From contig JAADFA010000154.1 in the NCBI GenBank assembly GCA_013153135.1, positions 1 to 17,048 on the forward strand: a stretch of 17,048 bases of DNA, read 5' to 3'. The notes under the pieces are model-generated. The model did no database searches. It was not told the DNA's origin and saw only the letters and a list, made by a program, of their open reading frames with translations. The DNA is from Chloroflexota bacterium. Lineage in GTDB: Bacteria > Chloroflexota > Anaerolineae > Anaerolineales > DRMV01. A program made the translations under genes and the position numbers. Positions 1 through 7,609 of this stretch are shown here, piece after piece; within the stretch, counting starts at the first letter, position 1; every line of letters starts with the position of its first letter.

Positions 1-239
1 CGGACATGGAAACCGGCTACAAGGTCTTCAAGCGGGAAGTGATCGAGAACATGCCCTTGCACGCCCGGGGCTTTGAATTCGAACCCGAGTTCACCGCGAA
101 GGTGCTCAAGCGGGGCTATCGGGTGTTCGAAGTGCCCATCGCTTTTAACCCCCGTGATTATTCCGAAGGTAAAAAGATCAAGGCCAAAGACGGCTTCATC
201 GCGCTCTGGACCTTGCTCAAATACCGCTTCGTCGACTGA
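1..239 (+). CDS. GT2 family glycosyltransferase, C-terminal end (dolichyl-phosphate mannosyltransferase-like), partial
   Basis: Only the last 78 codons are present. The frame is open to the left edge, so the gene starts outside the window. The visible part reads DMETGYKVF, then a hydrophilic stretch with GFEFEPEFTAKVLKRGYRVFEVPI, and ends GKKIKAKDGFIALWTLLKYRF. This is the standard C-terminal part of the GT-A fold in DPM-like GT2 enzymes, which move a sugar from a nucleotide donor to a polyprenyl phosphate or similar acceptor at the inner face of the membrane. The visible part has no membrane helix, so it may be the soluble DPM1-like type. The stop TGA lies 12 bp before the next gene, so it probably belongs to the same operon. 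Family assignment is firm; acceptor and donor cannot be told from this fragment. Confidence 0.85.
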   Translation, partial: DMETGYKVFKREVIENMPLHARGFEFEPEFTAKVLKRGYRVFEVPIAFNPRDYSEGKKIKAKDGFIALWTLLKYRFVD

Positions 240-251
240 AGCCCGTCGCGG

Positions 252-2036
252 ATGGCGCCCATGACGCCCTTCGTGCCCTTGGACGCACTCCCCCTAGCTC
301 CGGCACATCAGCGCTTGCAGGAGCACCTGCGCGCGCTCTACCCCGGCCGCGCGGATGAGGTCTACGCGCGCGTGCGTGACCGCCTCGCCCGTTGGGCTGC
401 GCGCCTGCCCGCGCCCGCGGCCGGTCGACGGATGCTCACCGAACGCGACAGCCTGCTCATCACCTACGGCGACCAATTCCGCAATCCGCCGCGGCCTCCC
501 TTGGCTGTGCTGGCTGAAGCCTTGGCCCGTTGGGCCCGACCCGGGTTCACCTGGGTCCACGTGCTTCCCTTCTTCCCCTATTCCTCCGATGACGGCTTCG
601 CGGTCATGGATTATCACCAGGTCAATCCTGAATGGGGCACATGGTCGCATATCCACCGCCTGCGCGAGGAGGGCTTTGACTTGATGTTCGACTTGGTTTT
701 AAACCATGTTTCCAGCCGTCATCCCTGGTTCCAGGCTTTTTTGCGTGGCGAGCCCGAATATCAATCGTTTTTCATCACCCTGCCCCCCGAGACGGACCTC
801 TCCGCGGTGGTACGTCCCCGACCATGGCCCCTGCTCACCCGTTTTGAGACAGCCGATGGACCCAAATGGGTGTGGACCACCTTCAGCCAGGATCAGATCG
901 ACCTGAACTACCGCGAGCCCGCGGTGCTCCTGGCCATACTGGATGTGCTTTTCGACTACGTGGTCCATGGCGCGTCCATGATCCGCCTTGATGCGGTCGC
1001 GTTTGTGTGGAAGGAGGTGGGCACGTCGTGCATTCACCTCGAGGGCGCGCATCGTCTGGTCAAGGTTTTGCGCGCCGCGTTGGACGCGGTCGCGCCGCAG
1101 GTGTTGCTCTTAACGGAGACCAACGTGCCTCACGTGGAGAATGTGCGTTACTTCGGTGACGGTTACGACGAAGCCCAGTTGGTGTATCAATTCCCCCTGC
1201 CGCCCTTGGTGCTGCACACCCTGTTGACGGGCGACAGCCGTGCGCTGACCGCATGGGCTCAGGGGGTTCAGCCGCCCAGCCCCGCGACCACCTTTTTCAA
1301 CTTCCTTGCCTCCCATGATGGCATTGGCTTGCGACCGGTGGAAGGCTTGCTGGATGCGGACGACGTCGAGCGCCTGGTCGCGCGCACCATGGCCCGTAGG
1401 GGGCGCGTATCCTACCGGGCCCTACCCGATGGCTCGCGCGCGGTGTATGAGCTCAACATCACGTATTGGGACGCGCTCAACCCCGCGCATCCCGATGAGC
1501 CGTTGGCGCGCCAGGTGGCCCGGTTCCTCGTAGCCCATGCCATTTTATTCGCGCTGCAAGGTATGCCCGCGGTCTACGTGCACAGCCTGTTTGGCTCCCA
1601 GGGGGATTGGGCTGCTGTCGAACGCACAGGTCAACCGCGAGCCATCAACCGTGCTCGGTTCGCGCTGCGCGCGTTGGCCCGCGAGCTCGCCCAACCGGGC
1701 GGGCGGCGTCGGCGGGTATACGACGGCATGATGGCCCTGCTCCGGGCTCGCGCGCGGACGGACGCGTTCCACCCCCAACAACCGCAATACGTGTTGGACC
1801 TCGGCCCCACGGTGTTCGCGCTGTGGCGCGGCGCACCGGCCGCAGCCGGGAGCGTGTTGGCCCTGCACGAAATCGCGGGGCGCGAGGCGCGTTTGCGGGT
1901 ACCATGGCCGGGTCCGCCCGCACGACTGACGGATGTGCTTACGGGCCGGGATATCGCGCACGCCGAGGCTCCCCACTTCACCGTGGCCCTGCGACCTTAT
2001 CAGGTCTTGTGGCTGCAGGTGCATCCCGAGGGTTGA
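252..2036 (+). CDS. GH13_18 family sugar phosphorylase (glucosylglycerate/sucrose phosphorylase type)
   Basis: The 594-residue protein is a GH13 alpha-amylase-fold enzyme whose motifs match subfamily 18, which splits alpha-glucosides with phosphate to give glucose 1-phosphate. Visible landmarks are FFPYSSDDGFAVMDY (about 107-121), region I FDLVLNHVSSRHPWF (146-160), the nucleophile Asp247 in MIRLDAVAF, the acid/base Glu289 in LLTETNVPH, and Asp356 in FLASHDGIG. FGDGYDEAQLVY followed by FPLPPLVLHTLL fits the glucosylglycerate phosphorylase or sucrose-6-phosphate phosphorylase branch better than classical sucrose phosphorylase, as does the length near 590 rather than about 500. There is no signal peptide, so it acts in the cytoplasm. 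The start is uncertain: ATG 252 and ATG 261 are both possible and neither has a strong Shine-Dalgarno site. A GT4 gene follows after 14 bp. Subfamily is confident; the actual substrate is inference. Confidence 0.88.
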   Translation: MAPMTPFVPLDALPLAPAHQRLQEHLRALYPGRADEVYARVRDRLARWAARLPAPAAGRRMLTERDSLLITYGDQFRNPPRPPLAVLAEALARWARPGFTWVHVLPFFPYSSDDGFAVMDYHQVNPEWGTWSHIHRLREEGFDLMFDLVLNHVSSRHPWFQAFLRGEPEYQSFFITLPPETDLSAVVRPRPWPLLTRFETADGPKWVWTTFSQDQIDLNYREPAVLLAILDVLFDYVVHGASMIRLDAVAFVWKEVGTSCIHLEGAHRLVKVLRAALDAVAPQVLLLTETNVPHVENVRYFGDGYDEAQLVYQFPLPPLVLHTLLTGDSRALTAWAQGVQPPSPATTFFNFLASHDGIGLRPVEGLLDADDVERLVARTMARRGRVSYRALPDGSRAVYELNITYWDALNPAHPDEPLARQVARFLVAHAILFALQGMPAVYVHSLFGSQGDWAAVERTGQPRAINRARFALRALARELAQPGGRRRRVYDGMMALLRARARTDAFHPQQPQYVLDLGPTVFALWRGAPAAAGSVLALHEIAGREARLRVPWPGPPARLTDVLTGRDIAHAEAPHFTVALRPYQVLWLQVHPEG

Positions 2037-2050
2037 GCCAGGAGCCAGTC

Positions 2051-3334
2051 ATGCGTTTGGGTTTTGTCTCCACGCGTTTTGCCGGGTTGGATGGTGTTTC
2101 CCTCGAAGCCGCGAAGTGGGCGGCCATTTACCGCCGTTTGGGGCATGAGGTGGTCTATTGCGCGGGCGAGCGGGACGCGGCCGCGGAGCCAGGGTGTACG
2201 GTTCCGGAGATGCACTTCGCACATCCCACGGTGCGCGCGTTGCAACGGGCTGCGTTTGGGCCCGAGCCCCCCGAGCCGGGCTGGCGTGATGCCCTGACTC
2301 GATTGGCGCAACGGCTCCGCCGGGCTGTTCGCGAATTCCTGGACGCGTTCCAGGTCGATGTGCTTATCATCGAGAACGCGCTGGCCATCCCTATGAACGT
2401 GGCTTTGGGGATGGCTTTGCACCAGGTGCTGGCTGAGACAGGCATCCCCGCGGTGGGCCATCACCATGATTTTTATTGGGAACGAGCCCGGTTCCGCGCG
2501 AACCGCATCTCTGACATCCTGGAGGCATCCTTCCCGCCTGCGCTGCCCAACCTTCGGCACGTGGTGATCAATACCCTGGCCCAGCGTGCCCTGCACCAGC
2601 GCCGGGGCATCACGAGTGTGGTGGTGCCTAACGTGTGGGATTTTCGCCAGGCCGCAGCCGGGCTGGACGAGGTTGGCCGGGGTGTGCGGCCTGCCTTAGG
2701 CCTGGGTCCGCGGGACCTCTTGGTGCTTCAGCCCACGCGCGTTATCCCGCGCAAGGGCATTGAGCACGCGGTGGACCTGGTCGCGGCCCTCAATCGCCAT
2801 CCGCGCGGGTTGCACGGATATCGGGCGGTACTGGTTATCTCCCATCCCGCGGGCGACGAAGGGTTTGACTACCTTCGGACTCTGGAAGCGCGCGCCCGGG
2901 ATGCCGGGGTGCCGTTGCTTTATGCCGCGGCGCGTTTTGGCCCGCGGCGCGGCCACGGTCCTCATGGCCCCGTCTTCAGCCTGGCCGATGCCTACCTCGC
3001 GGCCGATTTCATCACCTACCCCAGTTTGTACGAAGGGTTTGGCAACGCCTTTCTAGAGGCTGTGTATTATCGGCTCCCCTTGCTAGTGAACCGCTACCCG
3101 GTTTACGACGCGGACATTCGCCCCAAAGGTTTCGATGTGGTGGAGATGAATGGCGCGATCACCCCCGCGGTCGTGGACGCGGCCCGGGATGTGCTCTTGG
3201 ACCCGGTTCGCCGCCGCGCGATGACGGAATGGAACTATGCGCGCGGCTGGGTTCATTTTTCGTACGAGGCCATTGAACCTACATTGCGCGCGCTGCTCAC
3301 TCCTCAGCCGCTTTCGGCGGCTCGTAGCCTGTAA
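2051..3334 (+). CDS. GT4 family glycosyltransferase (possibly mannosylglucosylglycerate synthase-like)
   Basis: The 427-residue protein is a GT-B glycosyltransferase of family 4. It opens with MRLGFVSTRFAGLDGVSLEA, has GHHHDFYWERARF (136-148), the donor-phosphate binding pair Arg230 and Lys235 in PTRVIPRKGIE, and the E-x7-E signature EGFGNAFLE (Glu328 and Glu336). It has no membrane segment or signal peptide. From memory, the overall pattern (STRFAGxDGVSLEA, GHHHDFYWER, PKGFDVVEMNG) resembles a family that includes mannosylglucosylglycerate synthases of Thermotogales. That parallel is recalled, not searched. The start at ATG 2051 is supported by AGGAG at 2040-2044, six bases upstream. It lies 14 bp behind the phosphorylase, which argues for shared alpha-glycoside or compatible-solute metabolism. 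Its 3' end overlaps the convergent DUF3109-like gene by 38 bp. Confidence 0.82.
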   Translation: MRLGFVSTRFAGLDGVSLEAAKWAAIYRRLGHEVVYCAGERDAAAEPGCTVPEMHFAHPTVRALQRAAFGPEPPEPGWRDALTRLAQRLRRAVREFLDAFQVDVLIIENALAIPMNVALGMALHQVLAETGIPAVGHHHDFYWERARFRANRISDILEASFPPALPNLRHVVINTLAQRALHQRRGITSVVVPNVWDFRQAAAGLDEVGRGVRPALGLGPRDLLVLQPTRVIPRKGIEHAVDLVAALNRHPRGLHGYRAVLVISHPAGDEGFDYLRTLEARARDAGVPLLYAAARFGPRRGHGPHGPVFSLADAYLAADFITYPSLYEGFGNAFLEAVYYRLPLLVNRYPVYDADIRPKGFDVVEMNGAITPAVVDAARDVLLDPVRRRAMTEWNYARGWVHFSYEAIEPTLRALLTPQPLSAARSL

Positions 3335-3884
3335 GGTAGCGAATCTCCTCGCGGAAGAGGTCCACCGGCCGCTGAGGCTGCTCGGCCGGTCGCACGCATG
3401 AGGCCGGCTCGGCGATCAGCTCCGGCCAGGGCGCGAGGGTGATACGGCCCTGGTCGTCTAGGTCCAACGGATGCAGAATGCAATAGAAAGGCTTCCAGCG
3501 CCAGGGGTGTTCGCCCGCGGCTTCGGCCGCGAGCTGGAGCGCGCATTTTGCATCCCGGCGCAGGAAGATGCAACGCGTGCCCTGGTAATGCCAGGGTGCC
3601 GCGCGTACTCGCGTGGGCCGGACCCAGCCCGAGAGGCTGTGGGGATCTGGTTCCCGGGTGGGCAAAAACCAGTGTGAAGGGTCGCGGTCGTCGGCTTCTT
3701 CGAGGAAGGGCTGAATGTGTGCGGCGTTCTGGAGGATATCCGCGATTTCCGTTTCGTCGACCCACACGCCTTGAAAGCAACACGCGGCACCGCAGCGCGG
3801 CCAGTCGCAGCGCTGGATAGGCATAGGCTGGGCCAAGATGAGGTCGAGCCGCGCGGGCCAGCCCTGGGGCACGGACACGTCCAT
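3297..3884 (-). CDS. DUF3109-like cysteine-cluster protein (YkgJ-like metal-binding type)
   Basis: The 195-residue protein has the spaced cysteine pattern of the DUF3109/YkgJ-like families. C-x4-C-x3-CC sits in RCDWPRCGAACCF (about residues 26-36), then single cysteines occur in GTRCIFL, AKCALQ, KPFYCILHPLDL and EPASCVRP. Eight cysteines in this order suggest a bound metal, zinc or an iron-sulfur cluster, but no biochemical role is established for the family. There is no signal peptide. I chose ATG 3884 over the upstream ATG 3959 because GGAG lies six bases before it and because the longer form would run into the epimerase gene. It is the last gene of the long minus-strand run, 17 bp after the epimerase, and its 3' end overlaps the opposing GT4 gene. 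Confidence 0.75.
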   Translation of the reverse strand: MDVSVPQGWPARLDLILAQPMPIQRCDWPRCGAACCFQGVWVDETEIADILQNAAHIQPFLEEADDRDPSHWFLPTREPDPHSLSGWVRPTRVRAAPWHYQGTRCIFLRRDAKCALQLAAEAAGEHPWRWKPFYCILHPLDLDDQGRITLAPWPELIAEPASCVRPAEQPQRPVDLFREEIRYLTGYEPPKAAEE

Positions 3885-3890
3885 CCCGGT

Positions 3891-3894
3891 CTCC
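3891..3894 (-). promoter_or_regulatory. Shine-Dalgarno GGAG deciding the DUF3109-like start
   Basis: GGAG on the minus strand lies six bases before ATG 3884, between that start and the epimerase stop codon. It supports the 195-residue form over the 220-residue form beginning at 3959. Confidence 0.6.
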
Positions 3895-3901
3895 GCGTGG
3901 G

Positions 3902-4885
3902 TTAGGGCCAGGGGTTGGGCTCGACTTCGGTCGGCGAGGCTGTGAGGGCCTTGTTCCACACCGCAGAAAAGCGCGGGTCGAGGCGCAGGGTCGCGAGCAG
4001 ACCTTCACGCAAGGTGTAACGGGGCTGGTAACCCAAAAGCCGCCGTGCTTTGGTCAGGTCTGCGCGCATGCGCTCGACGCCGCGGTCACGACGTGGGTTG
4101 AAGAGCACGGTTGCGCGGCGACCGGTGAGTTCCAGGATCAAATTGGCCAGCTCGCGGATGGACGTTTCTTCGCCGCTGCCGACGTTGATGACTTGCCCCG
4201 CGAGGCCGGGCGCGGTGCCCGCGGCTACCAGCGCGCGCACTACGTCGTCCACGTAGACGAAATCGCGCGTTTGGCGGCCATCCCCGTGGATGACCAAGGT
4301 GCCGCCACGTACGGCCTGGTAGAGGAAGTTAGGGATGACCGGCGGATACGCGGGTGGTAGGGGCTGCCCGGGGCCGTACGCGTTGAACACTCGTAGCGCG
4401 ACGGTTTCGATGCCCCAAAGCCGACCCAGGGTATGGACGTAATACTCGGCCGCGAGCTTGGACACCGCGTAGGGCGAGCCCGGATTGGGACGCAAGTCTT
4501 CGTGCAGGGCGGGCGCGTCTTGGCGGCCATAGATCGCGCCCGAGGAAACCAGCACCACCCGGCGCACGCCTGCGTCGCGCGCGGCTTCCATCAGGCTGAC
4601 CGTGCCCCCAACGTTGACGTGGTTGTACGCGCTCGGATAGAGGACGGACTCAGGTACGGACACGCGCGCGGCCAAATGGTAGACGCAATCCACATCTTGC
4701 AGCAAAGTCCACAACTTGGGGCGGTCGTTGACGTCCCCGCGGCTGAAGTGCACGCCCGGAGGCACGCGACGCGGATCGCCGGTGGAGAGGTCATCGATGC
4801 CGCGCACCTGGTGCCCTTCACGCACCAACCGCGCGGCCAACGCGGCGCCCAAAAAGCCGGCGACGCCTGTGATCAAAAAATTCAT
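3902..4885 (-). CDS. NAD-dependent epimerase/dehydratase (extended SDR, UDP-glucose 4-epimerase-like)
   Basis: The 327-residue protein is an extended short-chain dehydrogenase that interconverts nucleotide sugars in the cytoplasm. The N-terminal Rossmann motif is GVAGFLG (7-13), followed by GIDDLSTGDPRRV, which ends the second strand and contacts the NAD adenosine. DVDCVYHLAA (about 64-73), VLVSSGAIYG with the catalytic Ser (114/115) and the YAVSK pair Tyr139 and Lys143 complete the active site. The substrate half contains RVFNAYGPGQ and GDGRQTRDFVYVDDVV, typical of GalE-like and dTDP/UDP-sugar epimerases. The exact sugar cannot be assigned. The start is backed by GGGAGGAGG a short way upstream. 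It sits 21 bp after the RNase J gene and 17 bp before the DUF3109-like gene, so it is almost certainly co-transcribed with both. Confidence 0.9.
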   Translation of the reverse strand: MNFLITGVAGFLGAALAARLVREGHQVRGIDDLSTGDPRRVPPGVHFSRGDVNDRPKLWTLLQDVDCVYHLAARVSVPESVLYPSAYNHVNVGGTVSLMEAARDAGVRRVVLVSSGAIYGRQDAPALHEDLRPNPGSPYAVSKLAAEYYVHTLGRLWGIETVALRVFNAYGPGQPLPPAYPPVIPNFLYQAVRGGTLVIHGDGRQTRDFVYVDDVVRALVAAGTAPGLAGQVINVGSGEETSIRELANLILELTGRRATVLFNPRRDRGVERMRADLTKARRLLGYQPRYTLREGLLATLRLDPRFSAVWNKALTASPTEVEPNPWP

Positions 4886-4906
4886 CGTGGCCTCCTCCCG
4901 TCGCGC

Positions 4907-6598
4907 TCATCCCTTTTGGTGACCGTCCCCCTCGGTTTGGGCTCGGGATTTGAGGATGACCACAACCACGGGGCGACGGCGGAGCTCGGTGTAGGCGAGG
5001 TTTTGCACAATGGAGGTAAGCACCTTTTCCAGATCGTCCACATCACCTCGGGCGAGCGCGCGTTTGATGCGTCGGCGCAGCAAGGCGAGGAACTCATCTC
5101 CCCCTTCCGGCAGGCTGAACCCTCGGGTCGTGATGTCGATGGGCCCGGCCAAGCGGCCTGTTTGCGCGTCTGTGGGCACTTGCACCAGGAGCAAGCCGCG
5201 GCGAGCCAGGTCTTGCCGGTCCCAGATATCCCGGATGCTGGTATCGCTGACCACGCCGCCTTCTACAAAGACCCATCCCCCAGGCACGCGTTCGGTTACT
5301 TGCATCTGCCCGCGGCGGAACTCAATGACGTGGCCGTTTTCCACCACCGCAATGCGGTCTGCGGGGATGCCAACTTGCTGTGCGAGCCGCGCATGTTGCA
5401 CCAGATGGCGCAGCTCGCCGTGGATGGGAATGAAGTAGCGGGGCTGTACCAGGTTGAGCATGAGCTTCATTTCTTCTTGGCTCGCGTGGCCCGAGACGTG
5501 AACCTGGGCCACGGGATCGTAGAGCACGTTCGCGCCCCGCTGGATGAGGCGGTTGATGGTGCGGTAGACGTTTTCTGCGTTGCCAGGGATGGGATGCGCG
5601 GCAATGATTACCGTATCGCCCGGTTCAATGTTAAACGGCCGACGACCGCGACCGCCGAGCCCGGCCAGCCGGCCCAGAATGGATGACGGTTCGCCCTGGG
5701 AGCCGGTGACCATGAGCACCACTTCTTGCGGCGGGAGCTTGAGGGCTTCTTCCAGACTCACCCATGATTCGTCCGGGATGCGCAAATAGCCCAGCTGGCG
5801 GGCCATGCGCGCGTTTTCGACCATGCTGGTACCGACGAACGCGATTTTTCGTCCAAGCCGCAACGCCACTTCCGCGACCTGCTGCATCCGCGAGATAAGG
5901 GAGGCGAAGGTCGCGACCAACACTCGGCCCGGCGCTTCTCGCATCGCGGCCTCGAGCGCGGGCGTGATGACGCGCTCCGAGGGCGTCCAGCCTGGCTTGT
6001 CCGCGTTGGTTGAGTCTGCCAAAAGTGCAAGTACCCCCCGACCTCGCCGCGCATAGCTGGCCAGCGCCGCAAAATCGGTGGGTTTGCCATCAATGGGCGT
6101 TTGGTCAAACTTGTAGTCCCCCGTATGGATGACCACTCCTTGGGGCGTAGAGATGGCCAGCGCGACGGCATCGGGAATGGAGTGGGTCACGTGGATGAAC
6201 TCTACGCTAAAGGGCCCAATCCGCACCCGTTCGCCGGCCTTTACCTCGTGGATAGGGATGTTACGCAGGATTTTATCGCCTTTGAGTTTGACTTCGAGCA
6301 GGCCTTTGGTCAAGGGCGTCGCGTACATGGGCGCGGGGATGCGCTCAAGCACATGACGAACAGCGCCGGTGTGGTCTTCGTGGCCGTGGGTGTAGACGAT
6401 ACCCTTGACTCGATGGGCCTTGTCGTACAAGTACTGAAAGTCTGGGATGATGTAATCCACGCCCAGAAGGTCGTTCGGGGGGAACATTAGGCCTGTGTCG
6501 ACGATGAGGATATCCTCACCGTACTCGTAGGCCATCATGTTTTTGCCGATCTCGCCCAAGCCTCCTAATGGAATGATTCGTAATGGGGTGTCACTCAT
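4907..6598 (-). CDS. rnj: Ribonuclease J
   Basis: The 563-residue protein is a metallo-beta-lactamase/beta-CASP RNase, which degrades and matures RNA by 5'-to-3' exonuclease and endonuclease activity in the cytoplasm. It starts PLRIIPLGGLGEIGKNM, has the metal motif HGHEDH (71-76), then FIHVTHSIPDAVALAI, HTGDYKFDQTP, LLADSTNAD, TGSQGEPSS, and the beta-CASP His motifs AHPIPGNAENVYR, VHVSGHAS and IPIHGELRHL. The C-terminal RNase J domain is complete (FVEGG, then GRLAGPIDITTRGF). Length is normal for the family (550-560). I use ATG 6598, preceded by GAGGA with a 5-base spacer, rather than the in-frame TTG at 6610, which overlaps that site. A probable extended -10 promoter lies about 80 bp upstream inside the lipid-kinase gene. 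Confidence 0.97.
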   Translation of the reverse strand: MSDTPLRIIPLGGLGEIGKNMMAYEYGEDILIVDTGLMFPPNDLLGVDYIIPDFQYLYDKAHRVKGIVYTHGHEDHTGAVRHVLERIPAPMYATPLTKGLLEVKLKGDKILRNIPIHEVKAGERVRIGPFSVEFIHVTHSIPDAVALAISTPQGVVIHTGDYKFDQTPIDGKPTDFAALASYARRGRGVLALLADSTNADKPGWTPSERVITPALEAAMREAPGRVLVATFASLISRMQQVAEVALRLGRKIAFVGTSMVENARMARQLGYLRIPDESWVSLEEALKLPPQEVVLMVTGSQGEPSSILGRLAGLGGRGRRPFNIEPGDTVIIAAHPIPGNAENVYRTINRLIQRGANVLYDPVAQVHVSGHASQEEMKLMLNLVQPRYFIPIHGELRHLVQHARLAQQVGIPADRIAVVENGHVIEFRRGQMQVTERVPGGWVFVEGGVVSDTSIRDIWDRQDLARRGLLLVQVPTDAQTGRLAGPIDITTRGFSLPEGGDEFLALLRRRIKRALARGDVDDLEKVLTSIVQNLAYTELRRRPVVVVILKSRAQTEGDGHQKG

Positions 6599-6603
6599 GG
6601 CCG

Positions 6604-6608
6604 TCCTC
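6604..6608 (-). promoter_or_regulatory. Shine-Dalgarno GAGGA deciding the RNase J start
   Basis: GAGGA on the minus strand is five bases before ATG 6598. The alternative TTG start at 6608-6610 overlaps this element and has no comparable site of its own. Confidence 0.65.
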
Positions 6609-6643
6609 AACGGGTTTTAGATGGAATGTGCCTCAACCGGCCT

Positions 6644-7609
6644 TCAGGTCCCCTCTGCGCCCGAGTTGGCGGTAATGCGATTATAACATTCCGGGCCAAA
6701 AGGGTGCCCGTGTGGGACCCAGAGCCAGAGCGCGCGTGGTTCAGGCTTCCAGTGGACGCGTGTGGCTATGGGCGCAGGGTCGCCGTCCACGTGCAAAGGG
6801 ATGGCGCGGTCGAAATGCCACGAACCAGGCTGCGCGGGCATGAAGCCGTGTTCACGCGGGGCGTGATGGCCACGTATCAGGCCGCGCAGGGCATGGAGCA
6901 AGCCGAACATCCCGTGGCCTGGGACCCACCAGAGCCACCAGCCCGTGCCCCGGGGCCTTGGCAATCGCACGTATCCGCCTGCATATCGGGGCTGTTGATA
7001 GAGCAGCCCCATCCACCACGGACCGGTCTCGTCGTCCCGCCGCCAAAAGCCCGGCCACTTGCGAGCAATGCGCCATCCGGCCGCGAGGTAACGCAGCACA
7101 ACCCCGCCTCGCGGCCCGCGCCGCGCCCGTTCCAGCGCGTGGACCACCGCGGCATCAAACCCCCATCCGGCCCAGGAGAGGAAGAGGTGGCCATTGACTC
7201 GGGCTACTGGATAGGGGCATGCATGGCCCTGGGCCAGCGCGTGCAGCCAGCGAGGCCAACGCCAGCGCCAGCCCGGGCCGGGCATGGGTGCACCCAGGGC
7301 TTGCGCGAGCACGTTGCGGCTACCCAGAGGCAAAGGTGCCAGCGCAGCTTCAGTGCCGAGCAAGCCCTCCGCTACTAGGCGGTATGTGCCGTCGCCTCCA
7401 GCCGCTAGAACAACGTGCACCCCGCGGCGAGCTGCCGCGCGCACAATCTCCGGTACAACCGCGCGACGCCGTGGAGCCTGAACCTCAACCTGCCACCCCC
7501 AACGGCGCCAATGTTGTATCACGTCGCGCGCCCCGCGTTGGGCCCGGTTCCCGCGCCCCGCGCGTGGATTTACCAGAACCAACGCACGGGGCTTATTCGT
7601 TGCGGACAT
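6644..7609 (-). CDS. Diacylglycerol kinase-family lipid kinase (DagK/YegS type)
   Basis: The 321-residue protein belongs to the DAGK catalytic-domain family, soluble or membrane-associated enzymes that phosphorylate diacylglycerol or related lipids with ATP. It shows VLVNPRAGRG (11-20), the nucleotide-binding GGDGT (71-75), PLGSRNVLAQALG (94-106, where most members have PLGTxND), and VDGDP (274-278) in the second domain. The protein is very rich in tryptophan, 22 of 321 residues by my count, which is unusual and may reflect membrane-surface contact. ATG 7609 lies 17 bp inside the moaC reading frame and has only a weak Shine-Dalgarno sequence, so translation is probably coupled to moaC. RNase J follows after 45 bp. 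The family is clear; substrate is not. Confidence 0.88.
   Translation of the reverse strand: MSATNKPRALVLVNPRAGRGNRAQRGARDVIQHWRRWGWQVEVQAPRRRAVVPEIVRAAARRGVHVVLAAGGDGTYRLVAEGLLGTEAALAPLPLGSRNVLAQALGAPMPGPGWRWRWPRWLHALAQGHACPYPVARVNGHLFLSWAGWGFDAAVVHALERARRGPRGGVVLRYLAAGWRIARKWPGFWRRDDETGPWWMGLLYQQPRYAGGYVRLPRPRGTGWWLWWVPGHGMFGLLHALRGLIRGHHAPREHGFMPAQPGSWHFDRAIPLHVDGDPAPIATRVHWKPEPRALWLWVPHGHPFGPECYNRITANSGAEGT
6680..6688 (-). promoter_or_regulatory. Probable extended -10 promoter for RNase J and downstream genes
   Basis: On the minus strand TGTTATAAT gives a perfect TATAAT with the TGn extension, just before the lipid-kinase stop codon and about 80 bp ahead of the RNase J start. No good -35 hexamer is visible at 17-18 bp, which is acceptable for an extended -10 promoter. 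AT-rich sequence stands out here against the GC-rich coding background. Confidence 0.5.

Noticed and set aside
1607..2050. An N-terminal extension of the GT4 protein reaching back to 1607
   Set aside because: The extension overlaps the phosphorylase in another frame, is arginine/alanine-rich without family similarity, and ATG 2051 has a good Shine-Dalgarno site and the family N-terminus.
3364..3390. Perfect 8-bp hairpin ACCGGCCG/CGGCCGGT as a terminator for the sugar operon
   Set aside because: It lies inside the DUF3109-like coding sequence, has an 11-base loop and no T tract on either strand, so it is probably a by-product of GC-rich codons.
4433..5686. Long plus-strand open frame (417 codons) opposite the epimerase and RNase J genes
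   Set aside because: It is antisense to two clear enzymes, has no recognisable family motifs and no good start signal. Long shadow frames are expected in GC-rich DNA.
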